Source: Rhizobium sp. Q54
GTDB taxonomy: Bacteria; Pseudomonadota; Alphaproteobacteria; UBA2966; CAIVPW01
Reading direction: 5' to 3'
Assembly (NCBI GenBank): GCA_945904955.1
Contig: CAMDPO010000009.1
Coordinates: forward strand, 1-64,000
Length of the DNA: 64,000 nt
Each line of letters opens with the position of its first letter. Positions within the stretch are counted from its first letter, which is position 1. A program made the translations under genes and the position numbers. The notes under the pieces are model-generated. The model worked only from the letters and a program-made list of their open reading frames with translations, was not told where the DNA came from and ran no database searches. This document shows positions 54,778 through 63,521 of the stretch, piece by piece.

Positions 54778-55068
54778 TCATGTGTAGCGCGCCCTGAATC
54801 CGTTGCCGGCCGGTGGCCCCTCGCTGACATCCTCCGTCTCGACGGAAGCGACGCGCGCGGCCGGCGGGCCGTTGCGACAGTCGGCGAGCATGCGCTCCAC
54901 GGTCGCGCGCGGGCCGGAGAACAGGGCCTCGACGCTGCCGTCAGGCAGGTTGCGGACCCAGCCGTCGAGGCCGTGGGCGCGCGCCGTGCGCTCGGTCCAA
55001 TCGCGGTAGCCGACGCCCTGCACGCGGCCGCGAATGCGCGCCCGCACGGTGTGCCGGTCGCCGGTCAC
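54778..55068 (-). CDS. acyP: acylphosphatase
   Basis: 96 residues. It hydrolyses acyl phosphates such as carbamoyl phosphate and 1,3-bisphosphoglycerate. The family signature ARIRGRVQGVGYRDWTERTA includes the catalytic arginine, and GWVRNLPDGSVEALF holds the catalytic asparagine. The GTG at 55068 overlaps the stop of the ATP12 gene (GTGA), so the two are coupled. Confidence 0.94.
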   Translation of the reverse strand: MTGDRHTVRARIRGRVQGVGYRDWTERTARAHGLDGWVRNLPDGSVEALFSGPRATVERMLADCRNGPPAARVASVETEDVSEGPPAGNGFRARYT

Positions 55069-55775
55069 GCGCCTCGCCAAAGCGTGGCGAAGTGTACCGC
55101 GTCGGCGAGATCCGTGCGGCGCGCCGCCAGGGCTTCCGCTGCCTCGGAGTCAGGGCCCCAACGCTCCATCTGGAACGTCTCGTCGATCGTGCCCGCAGCG
55201 TGGGCGGCATCGACAGTCCAGGCGCCACGGATCAGGCCGAGGCCGATCACCACCGAGCCCACAGCGGCGCTGGCGAGCCGCAAGGCGATGAGGTCGGCGG
55301 CCGATAGCCCCTCCAGCGCGGCGCGGAGCTTGGCAAGGGCAGCTTCGTCCTGGGGTGCCGGCACGATGCCGCGGTTGACGCAGAGGTGCGCGCCGTAGGT
55401 CGCCGCGACCCAATCGAGCATGGGCTGCCAAGTGGCGGCCTGGCGGGCGCGCAGATCGACGGGGTCGGCCTCGGCCGACCAGTAGCAGACCAGATCCGTA
55501 TCGGCGTACTTGAGCAGCGTCTGTTCGATGTGGCGACGGAGGGCGGTGTCGGCAGTCGCAGCCGCGAGGCTGGCGAGGCGCAGATCGGACAGGCGCGCCT
55601 GCGGGCCGACGCGCTGCCATTCGTCGCGCACCGCCTCGGCCAGCGCGCGGGCGGGAAGCTGCAGGGGCTCGCCGGGCTTCGCCGACAGGCGGCGCTTGCC
55701 GGAGTGCACCTCGAAGGCCGCCCCGGCAGCGACGACCGTCGGGGCGAACGTGGCGGTCTCTGGAGTTGTCTTCAT
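55065..55775 (-). CDS. ATP12-family F1-ATPase assembly chaperone
   Basis: 236 residues. ATP12 binds the F1 alpha subunit during ATP synthase assembly; the family is found in alphaproteobacteria and mitochondria. Recognisable parts are FEVHSGKRRLSAKPGEPLQL at the start, CYWSAEADPVDLRARQAATW in the middle, and the C-terminal EETFQMERWGPDSEA-like stretch (IDETFQMERWGPDSEAAEAL). The C-terminus overlaps acylphosphatase by 4 bases. Confidence 0.93.
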   Translation of the reverse strand: MKTTPETATFAPTVVAAGAAFEVHSGKRRLSAKPGEPLQLPARALAEAVRDEWQRVGPQARLSDLRLASLAAATADTALRRHIEQTLLKYADTDLVCYWSAEADPVDLRARQAATWQPMLDWVAATYGAHLCVNRGIVPAPQDEAALAKLRAALEGLSAADLIALRLASAAVGSVVIGLGLIRGAWTVDAAHAAGTIDETFQMERWGPDSEAAEALAARRTDLADAVHFATLWRGA

Positions 55776-55958
55776 CCTAAACCTGAGGTTCCCGCAATTC
55801 CTGCCGAAGAATCAATTGGTTACGGTGCGTCAAGTTGCCATCCGGCGACGCGTGATTAAGGAAGATAAAGACCTCGCTTGGCAGCGCGGGGGACGCGTTT
55901 TTCGCGGAATATGTCCTCCCCTTGTGACGGCGGAAGCTCCCCCGCGCTCCAAACCTCC

Positions 55959-57098
55959 TCAGCCCGGCCGCTTCTTTTTCTTCTGCTTCGGCACGTCGAA
56001 GCCGAGTAGCTGCCACGTTGCGGCCATGTGCTCGGGCAGCGGCGCGGTGACTTCCCATTGCGCCCCGGACGGCAGGCGCAGCGCGAGCGCGGCGGCGTGC
56101 AGGTGCAGCTTGTCAGCAATGCCCGGCAGTGTCGCTTCGGCGCCACCGTACTTGTGGTCGCCGACGATCGGCGTGCCGATGGCGGCCATGTGGGCGCGCA
56201 GCTGGTGGGTGCGGCCGGTGCGGGGCGATAGCTCGACCCAGGCGGCGCGTGAGACGTCCTCGATGACGCGGTAGTCGGTGACGGCGCTGTCACCCTCCTC
56301 CGACTCCTCCATCTTCTCGCGGCCCATCAGGCCCTCGGCCTTGGCGAGGGGGATGTCGATGGTGCCATCGGCAGGCGACGGCACGCGCAGGGTCAGCGCC
56401 CAGTAGGTCTTCTGCACGTAGCGCCCGGCGAACGACTTTGTCAGGTACGCGGCAGCGCGGGCGGTGCGCGCCAGCACGAGCACGCCGGAGGTGTCGCGGT
56501 CGAGGCGATGGACGAGCTTGGGCCGCTCGTCGGAGTCGAAGCGCAGCACGTCGAGCATGCCGTCGAGGTGCTTGTCGGTGCCCGTGCCGCCCTGCACGGC
56601 GAGGCCGGGCGGCTTGTTGATGGCGATGATGTCGTCGTCGCGATAGAGCACGCGCGCCAAGAGGTCTTCTGCGTCCTTGGGGCTGACGTTGCGGGCGGGC
56701 TTCTTGGCGCCGGCGGAGTCGACCAGGCCCGGCAGCGGCGGAATGCGGATCGTCTGCCCGGCTTCGACGTGCTGGTTGGCGGTGGCGCGCTTGCCGTTCA
56801 CCTTCACCTGGGCGGTGCGCAACAACTTCTGCAGGCGACCGTGCCCGAGCTCGGGGATGTGGCGCTGGAACCAGCGGTCGAGGCGCAGGCCGGCATCGGC
56901 GGCCGCAACCTCGACCATGCGCACCGATAGGTAGTCGGGCGCGTCGGCCGCGTCGGCCTTCGTGGCGCTAGCCTCGGGCGCGACCGCCTCGCTCTTCTTG
57001 GCGCTAGCCTTGGGCACGGCGGATGGCGGCCCATTTGGCGAGACGCGCGGCGATTTGCTCTTCGAAACCGCGCGGGGCGGGCTCGTAGTAGGTTTCAC
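55959..57098 (-). CDS. RluC/RluD-type 23S rRNA pseudouridine synthase
   Basis: 379 residues from the GTG at 57098. An S4 RNA-binding domain (about 65-130, DRWFQRHIPELGHGRLQKLL) is followed by the pseudouridine synthase core with the catalytic aspartate in HRLDRDTSG and YWALTLRVP. The C-terminus ends in a Lys run (PKQKKKKRPG). The start is uncertain: GTG 57098 has GGAG upstream but lies 95 bases inside the end of rarA; GTG 57017 or ATG 56918 are alternatives. The N-terminal 50 residues are Lys/Ala/Pro-rich and poorly conserved. Confidence 0.9.
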   Translation of the reverse strand: MKPTTSPPRAVSKSKSPRVSPNGPPSAVPKASAKKSEAVAPEASATKADAADAPDYLSVRMVEVAAADAGLRLDRWFQRHIPELGHGRLQKLLRTAQVKVNGKRATANQHVEAGQTIRIPPLPGLVDSAGAKKPARNVSPKDAEDLLARVLYRDDDIIAINKPPGLAVQGGTGTDKHLDGMLDVLRFDSDERPKLVHRLDRDTSGVLVLARTARAAAYLTKSFAGRYVQKTYWALTLRVPSPADGTIDIPLAKAEGLMGREKMEESEEGDSAVTDYRVIEDVSRAAWVELSPRTGRTHQLRAHMAAIGTPIVGDHKYGGAEATLPGIADKLHLHAAALALRLPSGAQWEVTAPLPEHMAATWQLLGFDVPKQKKKKRPG

Positions 57099-58305
57099 GC
57101 GGCATCTCCGGTGGAAAATAGTTGGCGCCGGCAAAGGCGTCGGGTGTGTCGTGGTCGTACTGGTAGCCGCGCCCGTAGCCAAGGTCCTTCATCAGGCGCG
57201 TCGGCGCGTTCATGGCGTGGGGCGGCGGCGCCAGCGAACCGGTCTCCTGGGCGCGCTGGGTCGCCTTGCCGAAGGCGGTGTAGGCCGCATTCGATTTGGG
57301 CGCGGTCGCCAGGTAGAGGACCGCCTGGGCGATGGCGAGCTCGCCTTCGGGGGAACCCAGGAAATCGTAGGCGTCCTTGGCAGCGAGGGCGTGAGTCAGC
57401 GCCTGCGGATCGGCGAGGCCGATGTCTTCCACCGCCATGCGCACGACCCGGCGCGTGATGTAGAGCGGGTCCTCGCCGCCCGCCAGCATGCGCGCCAGCC
57501 AGTAGAGCGCCGCGTCGGCGTCGGAGCCGCGCACCGCTTTGTGCAGCGCGCTGATGAGGTTGTAGTGGCCCTCGCGCGCCTTGTCGTAGATGGGGGCGCG
57601 CTTTTGGATCGCCTCGGATAGGGCGCGCGTATCGAGGGGCTGGGTCGACTTGAGGGCGAAGAGTTCCTCGGCGAGGTTCAACTCGTAGCGGCCATCGCCG
57701 TCGGCCATGGCGCGCAGGGACGCGCGCGCATCGGCATCGAGCGGCAGCTTGCGGCCTTCGAGGGCTTCGGCGCGGGCGAGCAGAGTCTCGAGCGCGTCGT
57801 CATCGAGACGGCGGAACACCAGCACCTGCGCGCGCGACAGCAGCGGTGGGTTGAGCTCGAACGACGGGTTCTCGGTGGTGGCGCCGATCAGGACGACGGT
57901 GCCGTCCTCGACGTAGGGCAGAAAGCCGTCCTGCTGGGCGCGGTTGAAGCGGTGGATCTCGTCGACGAACAGCACGGTGCCCTGGCCGTCGGCGCGCCGC
58001 GCCTTGGCGGCGTCGAACACCTTGCGCAAGTCGGCGACGCCGGAGAACACCGCCGAGAGCTGCTCGAAGTGCAGGCCGGTGTGCTGGGCGAGAAGGCGCG
58101 CCACCGTGGTCTTGCCAGTGCCGGCGGGTCCCCACAGGATCATCGACGCGACGCGGTTGGCCGCGACCATGCGGCCGATCGGGCCGACCGGCCCGAGCAG
58201 GCGGTCCTGCCCAACCACGTCCGCCAGCATGCGCGGGCGCAGGCGCTCGGCGAGCGGGCGCGGTGCCTGGTCGGACAGTTGCGCGGCTTCGAACAGAGAG
58301 GCCAT
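57004..58305 (-). CDS. rarA: replication-associated recombination ATPase RarA (MgsA)
   Basis: 433 residues, AAA+ clamp-loader-like. It acts at stalled replication forks. Walker A GPAGTGKTT (59-67), Walker B VLFVDEIHRFN, sensor 1 IGATTENPSFELN, and the family-typical C-terminal blocks ALYWLARMLAGGEDP, VRMAVEDIGLADP and ATAPKSNAAYTAF. Length is normal. The downstream pseudouridine synthase start probably lies inside this gene. Confidence 0.96.
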   Translation of the reverse strand: MASLFEAAQLSDQAPRPLAERLRPRMLADVVGQDRLLGPVGPIGRMVAANRVASMILWGPAGTGKTTVARLLAQHTGLHFEQLSAVFSGVADLRKVFDAAKARRADGQGTVLFVDEIHRFNRAQQDGFLPYVEDGTVVLIGATTENPSFELNPPLLSRAQVLVFRRLDDDALETLLARAEALEGRKLPLDADARASLRAMADGDGRYELNLAEELFALKSTQPLDTRALSEAIQKRAPIYDKAREGHYNLISALHKAVRGSDADAALYWLARMLAGGEDPLYITRRVVRMAVEDIGLADPQALTHALAAKDAYDFLGSPEGELAIAQAVLYLATAPKSNAAYTAFGKATQRAQETGSLAPPPHAMNAPTRLMKDLGYGRGYQYDHDTPDAFAGANYFPPEMPRETYYEPAPRGFEEQIAARLAKWAAIRRAQG

Positions 58306-58326
58306 GGACCTTTATGCGCTGCGCGT

Positions 58327-58349
58327 GGATGGCCGGGTCAAGCCCGGCC
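58327..58349. repeat. palindromic repeat ATGGCCGGG-TCAAG-CCCGGCCAT
   Basis: A 9-bp perfect stem (58327-58335 with 58341-58349) around TCAAG. From memory this is a repeat seen at many intergenic sites in alphaproteobacteria. It lies just upstream of rarA and beyond the end of the Sel1 gene. Confidence 0.6.
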
Positions 58350-58398
58350 ATTACGCCCATGAACTAGGGCGCAGGCGCAGGAAGTGTCGGGGCCAGGG

Positions 58399-58896
58399 CT
58401 AGTCGCACTCCCAGAACTTGGAGTCGCGGCACTGCTTCGACAATTCCTTTGCCCGCGTGATCTGGTCGGGCTGCATCTTGGCGGCGACGCGGTTGCGGCC
58501 GGTGATGGCGTCGATCGGGTTCGGGCGCATGCCGCCTACGGTCGTCGCGATGTCGAACCACTTGTACGCGCGCACGAAGTCGCGCTCGGCGCCGCGGCCG
58601 TTCTCGTACATCAGGCCGACGTTGAACTGGGCATCGCTGTTGCCGTTCAACGCCGAGCGCAGGTACCACTTGACCGCCAACGACTCGTTCTTCGGAACGC
58701 CCTGGCCGTTCTTGTACAGGATGCCCAGGCTGTTCTGGGCGTTGGCGTTGCCCGCCTCGGCAATCGGCTCCCACAATCGCGCTGCGTTGGCGTAGTCGCG
58801 GCGCGCGTATGCAGCGAGGCCGTCCTCATACGCGTCGGCAAGTGCGAGCCCCGCCGAGAGGACTTGCGCGATCACGGCGAATGACAACAGACGCAT
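58399..58896 (-). CDS. secreted Sel1-repeat protein
   Basis: 165 residues. A signal peptide (cleaved near ALA/DAYEDG) is followed by three Sel1-like units: DYANAARLWEPIAEAGNANA, SLGILYKNGQGVPKNES and NVGLMYENGRGAERDFVRAY, ending KWFDIATTV. The two C-terminal cysteines (SKQCRDSKFWECD) may form a disulfide. Periplasmic Sel1 proteins usually act as adaptors; the partner is unknown. Separate from the cytosolic Sel1 protein at 723-1019. Confidence 0.88.
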   Translation of the reverse strand: MRLLSFAVIAQVLSAGLALADAYEDGLAAYARRDYANAARLWEPIAEAGNANAQNSLGILYKNGQGVPKNESLAVKWYLRSALNGNSDAQFNVGLMYENGRGAERDFVRAYKWFDIATTVGGMRPNPIDAITGRNRVAAKMQPDQITRAKELSKQCRDSKFWECD

Positions 58897-58953
58897 GGAT
58901 TTGCCTCCCCGAGGAAGGCTACGCCTTCCACCGGGGTGGTCAAGCTGACGGCG

Positions 58954-59196
58954 CTAATGGGTGGCGTGCGCCCGGGTGCCCGCGCCTTTGCCCGCCGCGG
59001 CAACGCGGCCGGAGCGCCCCTTTGTCCGCGCGGCATGCTTGGCGGCGGCGGAGGCCTGCTTCGCTGGGCGGGCGCCGTGCTCGCCTGTGCGGATGTGACG
59101 GATCTCTTCCTCGACGAACGCGCCGGCCTGGGTGGACCGGGACTTGCCTTGTCGCTTAGCGCGTTGCGCTTTCGCAACCGTGCGAGCTTCCGGCAT
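58954..59196 (-). CDS. small basic DUF6496-like protein
   Basis: 80 residues, rich in Lys, Arg and Ala. The start MPEARTVAKAQRAKRQGKS and the following STQAGAFVEEEIRHIRTGEHGAR resemble a short family annotated DUF6496; the C-terminal half is an Ala/Lys/Gly tail reminiscent of histone H1-like tails. A GGAGGG ribosome-binding site lies just upstream of the ATG at 59196. Function unknown, possibly DNA binding because of its charge. Confidence 0.75.
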   Translation of the reverse strand: MPEARTVAKAQRAKRQGKSRSTQAGAFVEEEIRHIRTGEHGARPAKQASAAAKHAARTKGRSGRVAAAGKGAGTRAHATH

Positions 59197-59288
59197 CGGA
59201 GCCCTCCTTTCGGATGAACTACGATTCGGTGGTCGGCGCGGCGCGCGCCGTCAAGGCCGCGCCGAAGCTCAGATGCGGGAGATGCTCG

Positions 59289-59936
59289 TCAGCGCCGCTG
59301 CATCTGCGCGCCGGCGCAGGCCCAGCCGGTGAGGATGTACTTCTCGTGGGTCGCGCTGATCTGGCTGCGGTGCGGGAAAGTGAAGTTGGCGGGGAACATG
59401 AGCACTTTCCCCTTCTTCGCCTCGCACGTGTACTTCTGCAGCAAGAAATCGGTGCCGCCGCCGGGCACGTCGTTGAGATACAGCAGGAATACGAGGTGGC
59501 GGTCGATGGTGCTGCCGATCGCGTCGGTGTGCCAGGTGTGATAGCCGCCACCCGGCTTGTAGTACTGGAAGTGCGGCAGGCTCTTGAAGGCGACCGGCTC
59601 GGCCCACGGTGCGCGCGTATCCTTGTAGAAGCGCGGGATCATCGCCGTGAACTGGCGCATCACCGAGTTGTAGCCGCTGGCGTCCGGTGACGGGATCTTC
59701 GGGTTGTTGCGCGGCAGGCGCTCGACGGCGAGGTCTTCGGAGTCTTTGACCTTCTTGTTGACCTCGTAGTTGCCGGTGAGGCCCGGGCCGGTGAGGCCGA
59801 GGTCGCGGCAGGTCTTGAACATGTCGATGAGCTTGTCGCAGACGCTGATGTCCTCGAGGGTGTACTCGCGGACGAAGTTCATGATCGGGTTCGGCTGCTC
59901 GGCCGCCGACGCGATTTCCTGCTGCGCCTGGTCCAT
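59289..59936 (-). CDS. 2-oxoglutarate/Fe(II)-dependent oxygenase, prolyl-hydroxylase-like
   Basis: 215 residues. The iron site is complete: His136-x-Asp138 in YHTWHTDA and the distal His189 in FTFPHRSQ; Lys199 ten residues later is the likely 2-oxoglutarate ligand. The surrounding FQYYKPGGGYH and FLLYLNDVPGGGTDF fit the P4H-like (PKHD) branch. The substrate is unknown; relatives hydroxylate proline residues in proteins or small molecules. No signal peptide, so cytosolic. Confidence 0.9.
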   Translation of the reverse strand: MDQAQQEIASAAEQPNPIMNFVREYTLEDISVCDKLIDMFKTCRDLGLTGPGLTGNYEVNKKVKDSEDLAVERLPRNNPKIPSPDASGYNSVMRQFTAMIPRFYKDTRAPWAEPVAFKSLPHFQYYKPGGGYHTWHTDAIGSTIDRHLVFLLYLNDVPGGGTDFLLQKYTCEAKKGKVLMFPANFTFPHRSQISATHEKYILTGWACAGAQMQRR

Positions 59937-59975
59937 GGGGGAATCCTAGCGCGCTGTTTGGTGCAATCGAAGCGG

Positions 59976-60020
59976 GTTTCTTGCCCCCCACCCTACCCTC
60001 TCCTCTTGCGGGGAGAGGGG
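59976..60020. repeat. REP-like palindromic element between the oxygenase and rplQ
   Basis: TTTCTTGCCCCCCACCCTAC leads into CCCTCTCC (59996-60003), paired with GGAGAGGG (60012-60019). It is the third clear copy of the family at 1212 and 5556. The rplQ terminator follows directly. Confidence 0.7.
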
Positions 60021-60032
60021 ACGTCCAAAACA

Positions 60033-60059
60033 GGAAAGGCGCCCGAGGGGCGCCTTTCC
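60033..60059 (-). terminator. intrinsic terminator of the ribosomal-protein operon
   Basis: GGAAAGGCGCC (60033-60043) and GGCGCCTTTCC (60049-60059) form an 11-bp perfect stem with a 5-base loop. Read on the minus strand it is followed by TGTTTTGG. It lies 20 bases after the rplQ stop. Confidence 0.88.
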
Positions 60060-60078
60060 GAATTCCGTGGTCCTGCGA

Positions 60079-60525
60079 CTAGCCCGCGGCCTGGACGCCG
60101 CCGGCCCAGCCCTCGGAGCCCTCGCCGGCGTTTTGGTCGGGACCGGAGTCCTGGCCCTTGGCCTCGGGGTCACGATCGACCAGCTCGATGACGGCCATGG
60201 CGGCGGTGTCACCGTAGCGGAAGCCCGCCTTCATAATGCGGGCGTAGCCGCCCGGGCGGCCCTTGTAACGCTCCGACAGCGTCGTGAAGACCTTCTCGAC
60301 GATGACGTTATCGCCGAGCTGCGCCAGCGCCTGACGGCGGGCGTGCAAGCCGCCGCGCTTGCCCAAGGTGATGAGCTTCTCGGCCACCGGACGCAGTTCC
60401 CGGGCCTTAGCCAGGGTGGTGGTGATCTGCTCGTGCTTGAACAGCGACGCGGCCAGGTTCTGCAGCAGCGCCTCACGATGGGAGCTGGAGCGGCTGAGGC
60501 GGCGGCCTCGGTTTAGATGGCGCAT
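60079..60525 (-). CDS. rplQ: 50S ribosomal protein L17
   Basis: 148 residues. The first ~115 match L17 ([20 protein letters not shown], then [21 protein letters not shown], and [20 protein letters not shown]). The last ~30 residues ([19 protein letters not shown]) are an acidic Gly/Gln-rich extension often seen in alphaproteobacteria. Last gene of the operon, 30 bases after rpoA. Confidence 0.98.
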   Translation of the reverse strand: MRHLNRGRRLSRSSSHREALLQNLAASLFKHEQITTTLAKARELRPVAEKLITLGKRGGLHARRQALAQLGDNVIVEKVFTTLSERYKGRPGGYARIMKAGFRYGDTAAMAVIELVDRDPEAKGQDSGPDQNAGEGSEGWAGGVQAAG

Positions 60526-60555
60526 GGCTGTTCCCTAGTGGCTTTGTTGGCGGAC

Positions 60556-61581
60556 TTAGTACTGGTCTTCGAGCTTCTTGGCCAGTTCCTCGATGTTCTC
60601 CGGCGGCCAGTTCGGCACTTCCATACCGAGGTGCAGGCCGAGCTGGGCGAGAACTTCCTTGATCTCGTTCAGCGACTTGCGGCCGAAGTTCGGAGTGCGG
60701 AGCATCTCCGCCTCGGTCTTCTGGATCAGGTCGCCGATGTAGACGATGTTGTCGTTCTTCAAGCAATTGGCCGAACGGACCGACAGCTCGAGCTCGTCCA
60801 CCTTGCGCAGCAAGTTGCGGTTGAACTCGGGCTCCGGACGCTCTTCCTTGCGCTCCTCGGCAACCGGCTCTTCGAAGTTGATGAAGAGCTGCAGCTGGTC
60901 CTGGAGGATGCGGGCAGCGTACGCGACCGCGTCTTCCGGCGTGATGGTGGCGTTGGTCTCGAGCTCCATCGAGAGCTTGTCATAGTCGAGGTATTGGCCG
61001 GCGCGGGCGTTCTCGACCTTGTAGGAGACCTTGCGTACCGGGCTGTACACGGCGTCCACGGGAATCAACCCGATGGGACGGTCTTCGTCGCGGTTGTAGT
61101 TTGCCGCGACGTACCCTTTGCCGGTCTCGACGGTGAGTTCCATCGACAGCTTGGCGCCTTCATCGAGTGTGCAGATCACGATATCCGGATTCATAATCTC
61201 GATGTCGTGCCCGGTCTCGATCTTGCCGGCGGTGACTTCGCCGGGACCGTCGGCCTTGAGCGTCATGCGCTTGGGGCCCTCGCCATGCATGCGCACGGCG
61301 AGCGTCTTGATGTTGAGGACGATGTCGGTGACGTCCTCGCGGACGCCGGGGATCGTCGAGAATTCGTGCAGGACGCCATCGACCTGAATCGCGGTCACCG
61401 CGGCCCCTTGCAGGGACGAGAGCAGGACGCGACGCAGGGCGTTGCCGAGAGTCATACCAAAGCCGCGCTCAAGCGGCTCGGCGACCACGGTCGCACGGCG
61501 TGAGGGATCGTGACCGGGCTCGACGACGAGCTTGCCGGGCTTGATCAGTTCTTTCCAGTTCCGTTGGATGATCACGTGCAT
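60556..61581 (-). CDS. rpoA: RNA polymerase alpha subunit
   Basis: 341 residues. The N-terminal domain (1-235) carries the dimerisation blocks [20 protein letters not shown] and [17 protein letters not shown]; the C-terminal domain carries [20 protein letters not shown] and [20 protein letters not shown], which contact UP elements and activators. Length is normal. It follows rpsK by 132 bases, an unusually long gap for this operon. Confidence 0.98.
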   Translation of the reverse strand: MHVIIQRNWKELIKPGKLVVEPGHDPSRRATVVAEPLERGFGMTLGNALRRVLLSSLQGAAVTAIQVDGVLHEFSTIPGVREDVTDIVLNIKTLAVRMHGEGPKRMTLKADGPGEVTAGKIETGHDIEIMNPDIVICTLDEGAKLSMELTVETGKGYVAANYNRDEDRPIGLIPVDAVYSPVRKVSYKVENARAGQYLDYDKLSMELETNATITPEDAVAYAARILQDQLQLFINFEEPVAEERKEERPEPEFNRNLLRKVDELELSVRSANCLKNDNIVYIGDLIQKTEAEMLRTPNFGRKSLNEIKEVLAQLGLHLGMEVPNWPPENIEELAKKLEDQY

Positions 61582-61713
61582 TCAACCTTCCATATCCGGG
61601 GGCAAGCCCGGGGTTGACCTCATCTAAGGTCGGACCAAAGCGCTACTGCGCTTGGCCCCACGCCAGGCAGGCCCCCGTAGGCGTGACGCCCTTGGGGTCT
61701 GCCGGCGGCACGC

Positions 61714-62106
61714 TCAAACGCGGCGTCGCTTCGGCGGCCGGCAACCGTTGTGGGGTATGGCGGATACGTCTTTGATGGACGTAATCGTGAACCCCACCGC
61801 TTGCAAGGCGCGCAATGCAGATTCTCGGCCCGAACCCGGACCAGAGACGCGCACTTCGATGGTCTTCACGCCGTGCTCCATCGCCTTGCGGCCCGCGTTC
61901 TCCGCCGCGAGCTGGGCGGCGTACGGCGTCGACTTGCGCGAGCCCTTGAAGCCCTGCTGGCCCGACGAGGACCACGCGATGGCGTTGCCCTGCGCGTCGG
62001 CGATGGTGACGACCGTGTTGTTGAACGTCGCACTCACGTGGGCAACGCCCGACGTGATGTTCTTCCGTTCCCTGCGCTTTACTCGCCCTGCAGGTTGATC
62101 AGCCAT
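61714..62106 (-). CDS. rpsK: 30S ribosomal protein S11
   Basis: 130 residues, the normal length. S11 forms part of the platform and the mRNA exit channel. Clear family blocks: [40 protein letters not shown], and [20 protein letters not shown], ending [12 protein letters not shown]. Confidence 0.98.
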   Translation of the reverse strand: MADQPAGRVKRRERKNITSGVAHVSATFNNTVVTIADAQGNAIAWSSSGQQGFKGSRKSTPYAAQLAAENAGRKAMEHGVKTIEVRVSGPGSGRESALRALQAVGFTITSIKDVSAIPHNGCRPPKRRRV

Positions 62107-62142
62107 TGAGACTCCTAGTGCCCGCCGTGGAGCGCGATTGAG

Positions 62143-62523
62143 TTAGCCCCGGGGGGCAGTCTTCTTGCCGGCGATTGCCTTTGCCGGCCCTTTGCGCGTG
62201 CGCGCGTTGGTGTGGGTACGCTGACCGCGCACCGGCAGCTTGCGGCGGTGCCGCAGGCCGCGATAGCAGCCAAGGTCCATGAGGCGCTTGATGTTCATCG
62301 CCACTTCGCGGCGCAGGTCGCCCTCGACGACGTAGTCGCGGGCGATGAGGTCGCGGATCTGTGCGATCTCGGCGTCGGTCAGCTGACTGACGCGGCGCTC
62401 GGGCGCAATGTTGACCTTGGTGCAGATCTCAACGGCCGTGGTCGGTCCGATGCCATAGAGGTACCGGAGCGCGATAACGACACGCTTGTTCGTCGGGATG
62501 TTTACGCCAGCGATGCGCGCCAC
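62143..62523 (-). CDS. rpsM: 30S ribosomal protein S13
   Basis: 126 residues. S13 contacts the P-site tRNA and the B1 bridges to the large subunit. Family blocks: [39 protein letters not shown] and the tRNA-contacting basic tail [20 protein letters not shown]. Separated from rpsK by 36 bases; a candidate promoter lies upstream. Confidence 0.98.
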   Translation of the reverse strand: MARIAGVNIPTNKRVVIALRYLYGIGPTTAVEICTKVNIAPERRVSQLTDAEIAQIRDLIARDYVVEGDLRREVAMNIKRLMDLGCYRGLRHRRKLPVRGQRTHTNARTRKGPAKAIAGKKTAPRG

Positions 62524-62686
62524 CGCGTTATTCCTTGCCCAGAGTGTTGATTGCCCGAGTCATATTTTTCGGCGAGTTCGGGCACCGGCCAAAAAGACGG
62601 TCGCCCAAGTTCCTTCGTCCCGTGCCAGTAGGCGCCCCGCGCCAATAGGCATCCCGGGCCCGCCGCGTGGACCCGAAAAGCCCGTG

Positions 62687-62715
62687 ATTATTGAAGCGGC
62701 CCCCACATAAGTCAA
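62687..62715 (-). promoter_or_regulatory. candidate sigma-70 promoter for rpsM-rpsK-rpoA-rplQ
   Basis: On the minus strand TTGACT (62710-62715) and AATAAT (62687-62692) are spaced by exactly 17 bases. It lies in the 275-base gap between adk and rpsM (62524-62798), which otherwise holds no gene, and could boost the ribosomal-protein genes separately from secY-adk. Confidence 0.6.
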
Positions 62716-62798
62716 GCTGCCTAAGCCCCTAAATTCCCGCGCCCGCTGCGCCCTTTGGCCGCGCCCATTGATCGCGGCCTCGTGTTGCGCCCCGGGCC

Positions 62799-63449
62799 TC
62801 ACGCCGCCTTCAGCAAAAGTCCGAGCTTCTTGGTCACGTCGTCGATGGCGGCCATGCCGTCCACCGCACGCAGCACACCCTTGGCCTGGTAGTACGGCAA
62901 AAGCGGTGCGGTTTGGCGGTCGTAGGCCTCCAGACGGGTGCGCACGGTCTCCGGCTTGTCATCCGGGCGGCGCACGAATTCGGTCCCGCCACAGGCGTCG
63001 CAGACGCCCGGCTTCTTGGTCTTCTTGAAGGTGTCGTGGTAGCCGGCGCCGCACGTCTTGCAGGAGAAGCGGCCCGAGATGCGCTCCACCATGGCGTCGT
63101 TGTTCACGACCAGCTGGATGACGTGGTCGAGCGTGACCTTGCGGCCGGCCAGCATTTGGTCGAGAGCCTCGGCCTGGCCGACGGTGCGCGGGAAGCCGTC
63201 CAAGAGGAACCCCTTGGCGGCGTCGGGCTGGGTGATGCGCTCGCCGATCATCTTGATGAGGATCTCGTCGGGCACGAGCTCGCCGCGATCCATGATGGCT
63301 TTGGCCTGGCGGCCGACGGCGCTGCCCGCCGCAACTTCGGCGCGCAGCATGTCGCCGGTCGAGAGGTGCTTGAGGCCGTAGGTCTCCTGGAGGCGCTGCG
63401 CCTGGGTACCTTTGCCCGCTCCCGGCGGACCGACGAGGATGACGTTCAT
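62799..63449 (-). CDS. adk: adenylate kinase with zinc-binding LID
   Basis: 216 residues from the ATG at 63449. It catalyses ATP + AMP = 2 ADP. P-loop GPPGAGKGT (7-15); AMP-binding TGDMLR and GFPRT; the LID domain has four cysteines (130, 133, 150, 153), the zinc-binding long form common in alphaproteobacteria and Gram-positives. Between secY and rpsM, its standard location. Confidence 0.97.
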   Translation of the reverse strand: MNVILVGPPGAGKGTQAQRLQETYGLKHLSTGDMLRAEVAAGSAVGRQAKAIMDRGELVPDEILIKMIGERITQPDAAKGFLLDGFPRTVGQAEALDQMLAGRKVTLDHVIQLVVNNDAMVERISGRFSCKTCGAGYHDTFKKTKKPGVCDACGGTEFVRRPDDKPETVRTRLEAYDRQTAPLLPYYQAKGVLRAVDGMAAIDDVTKKLGLLLKAA

Positions 63450-63521
63450 GCCGCCAGCGTCACAACTGGAGCGCCGCGACGCAGCGCGCCAGTTGCGGTA
63501 AGGCACGCGCAGAGAGGCTTA

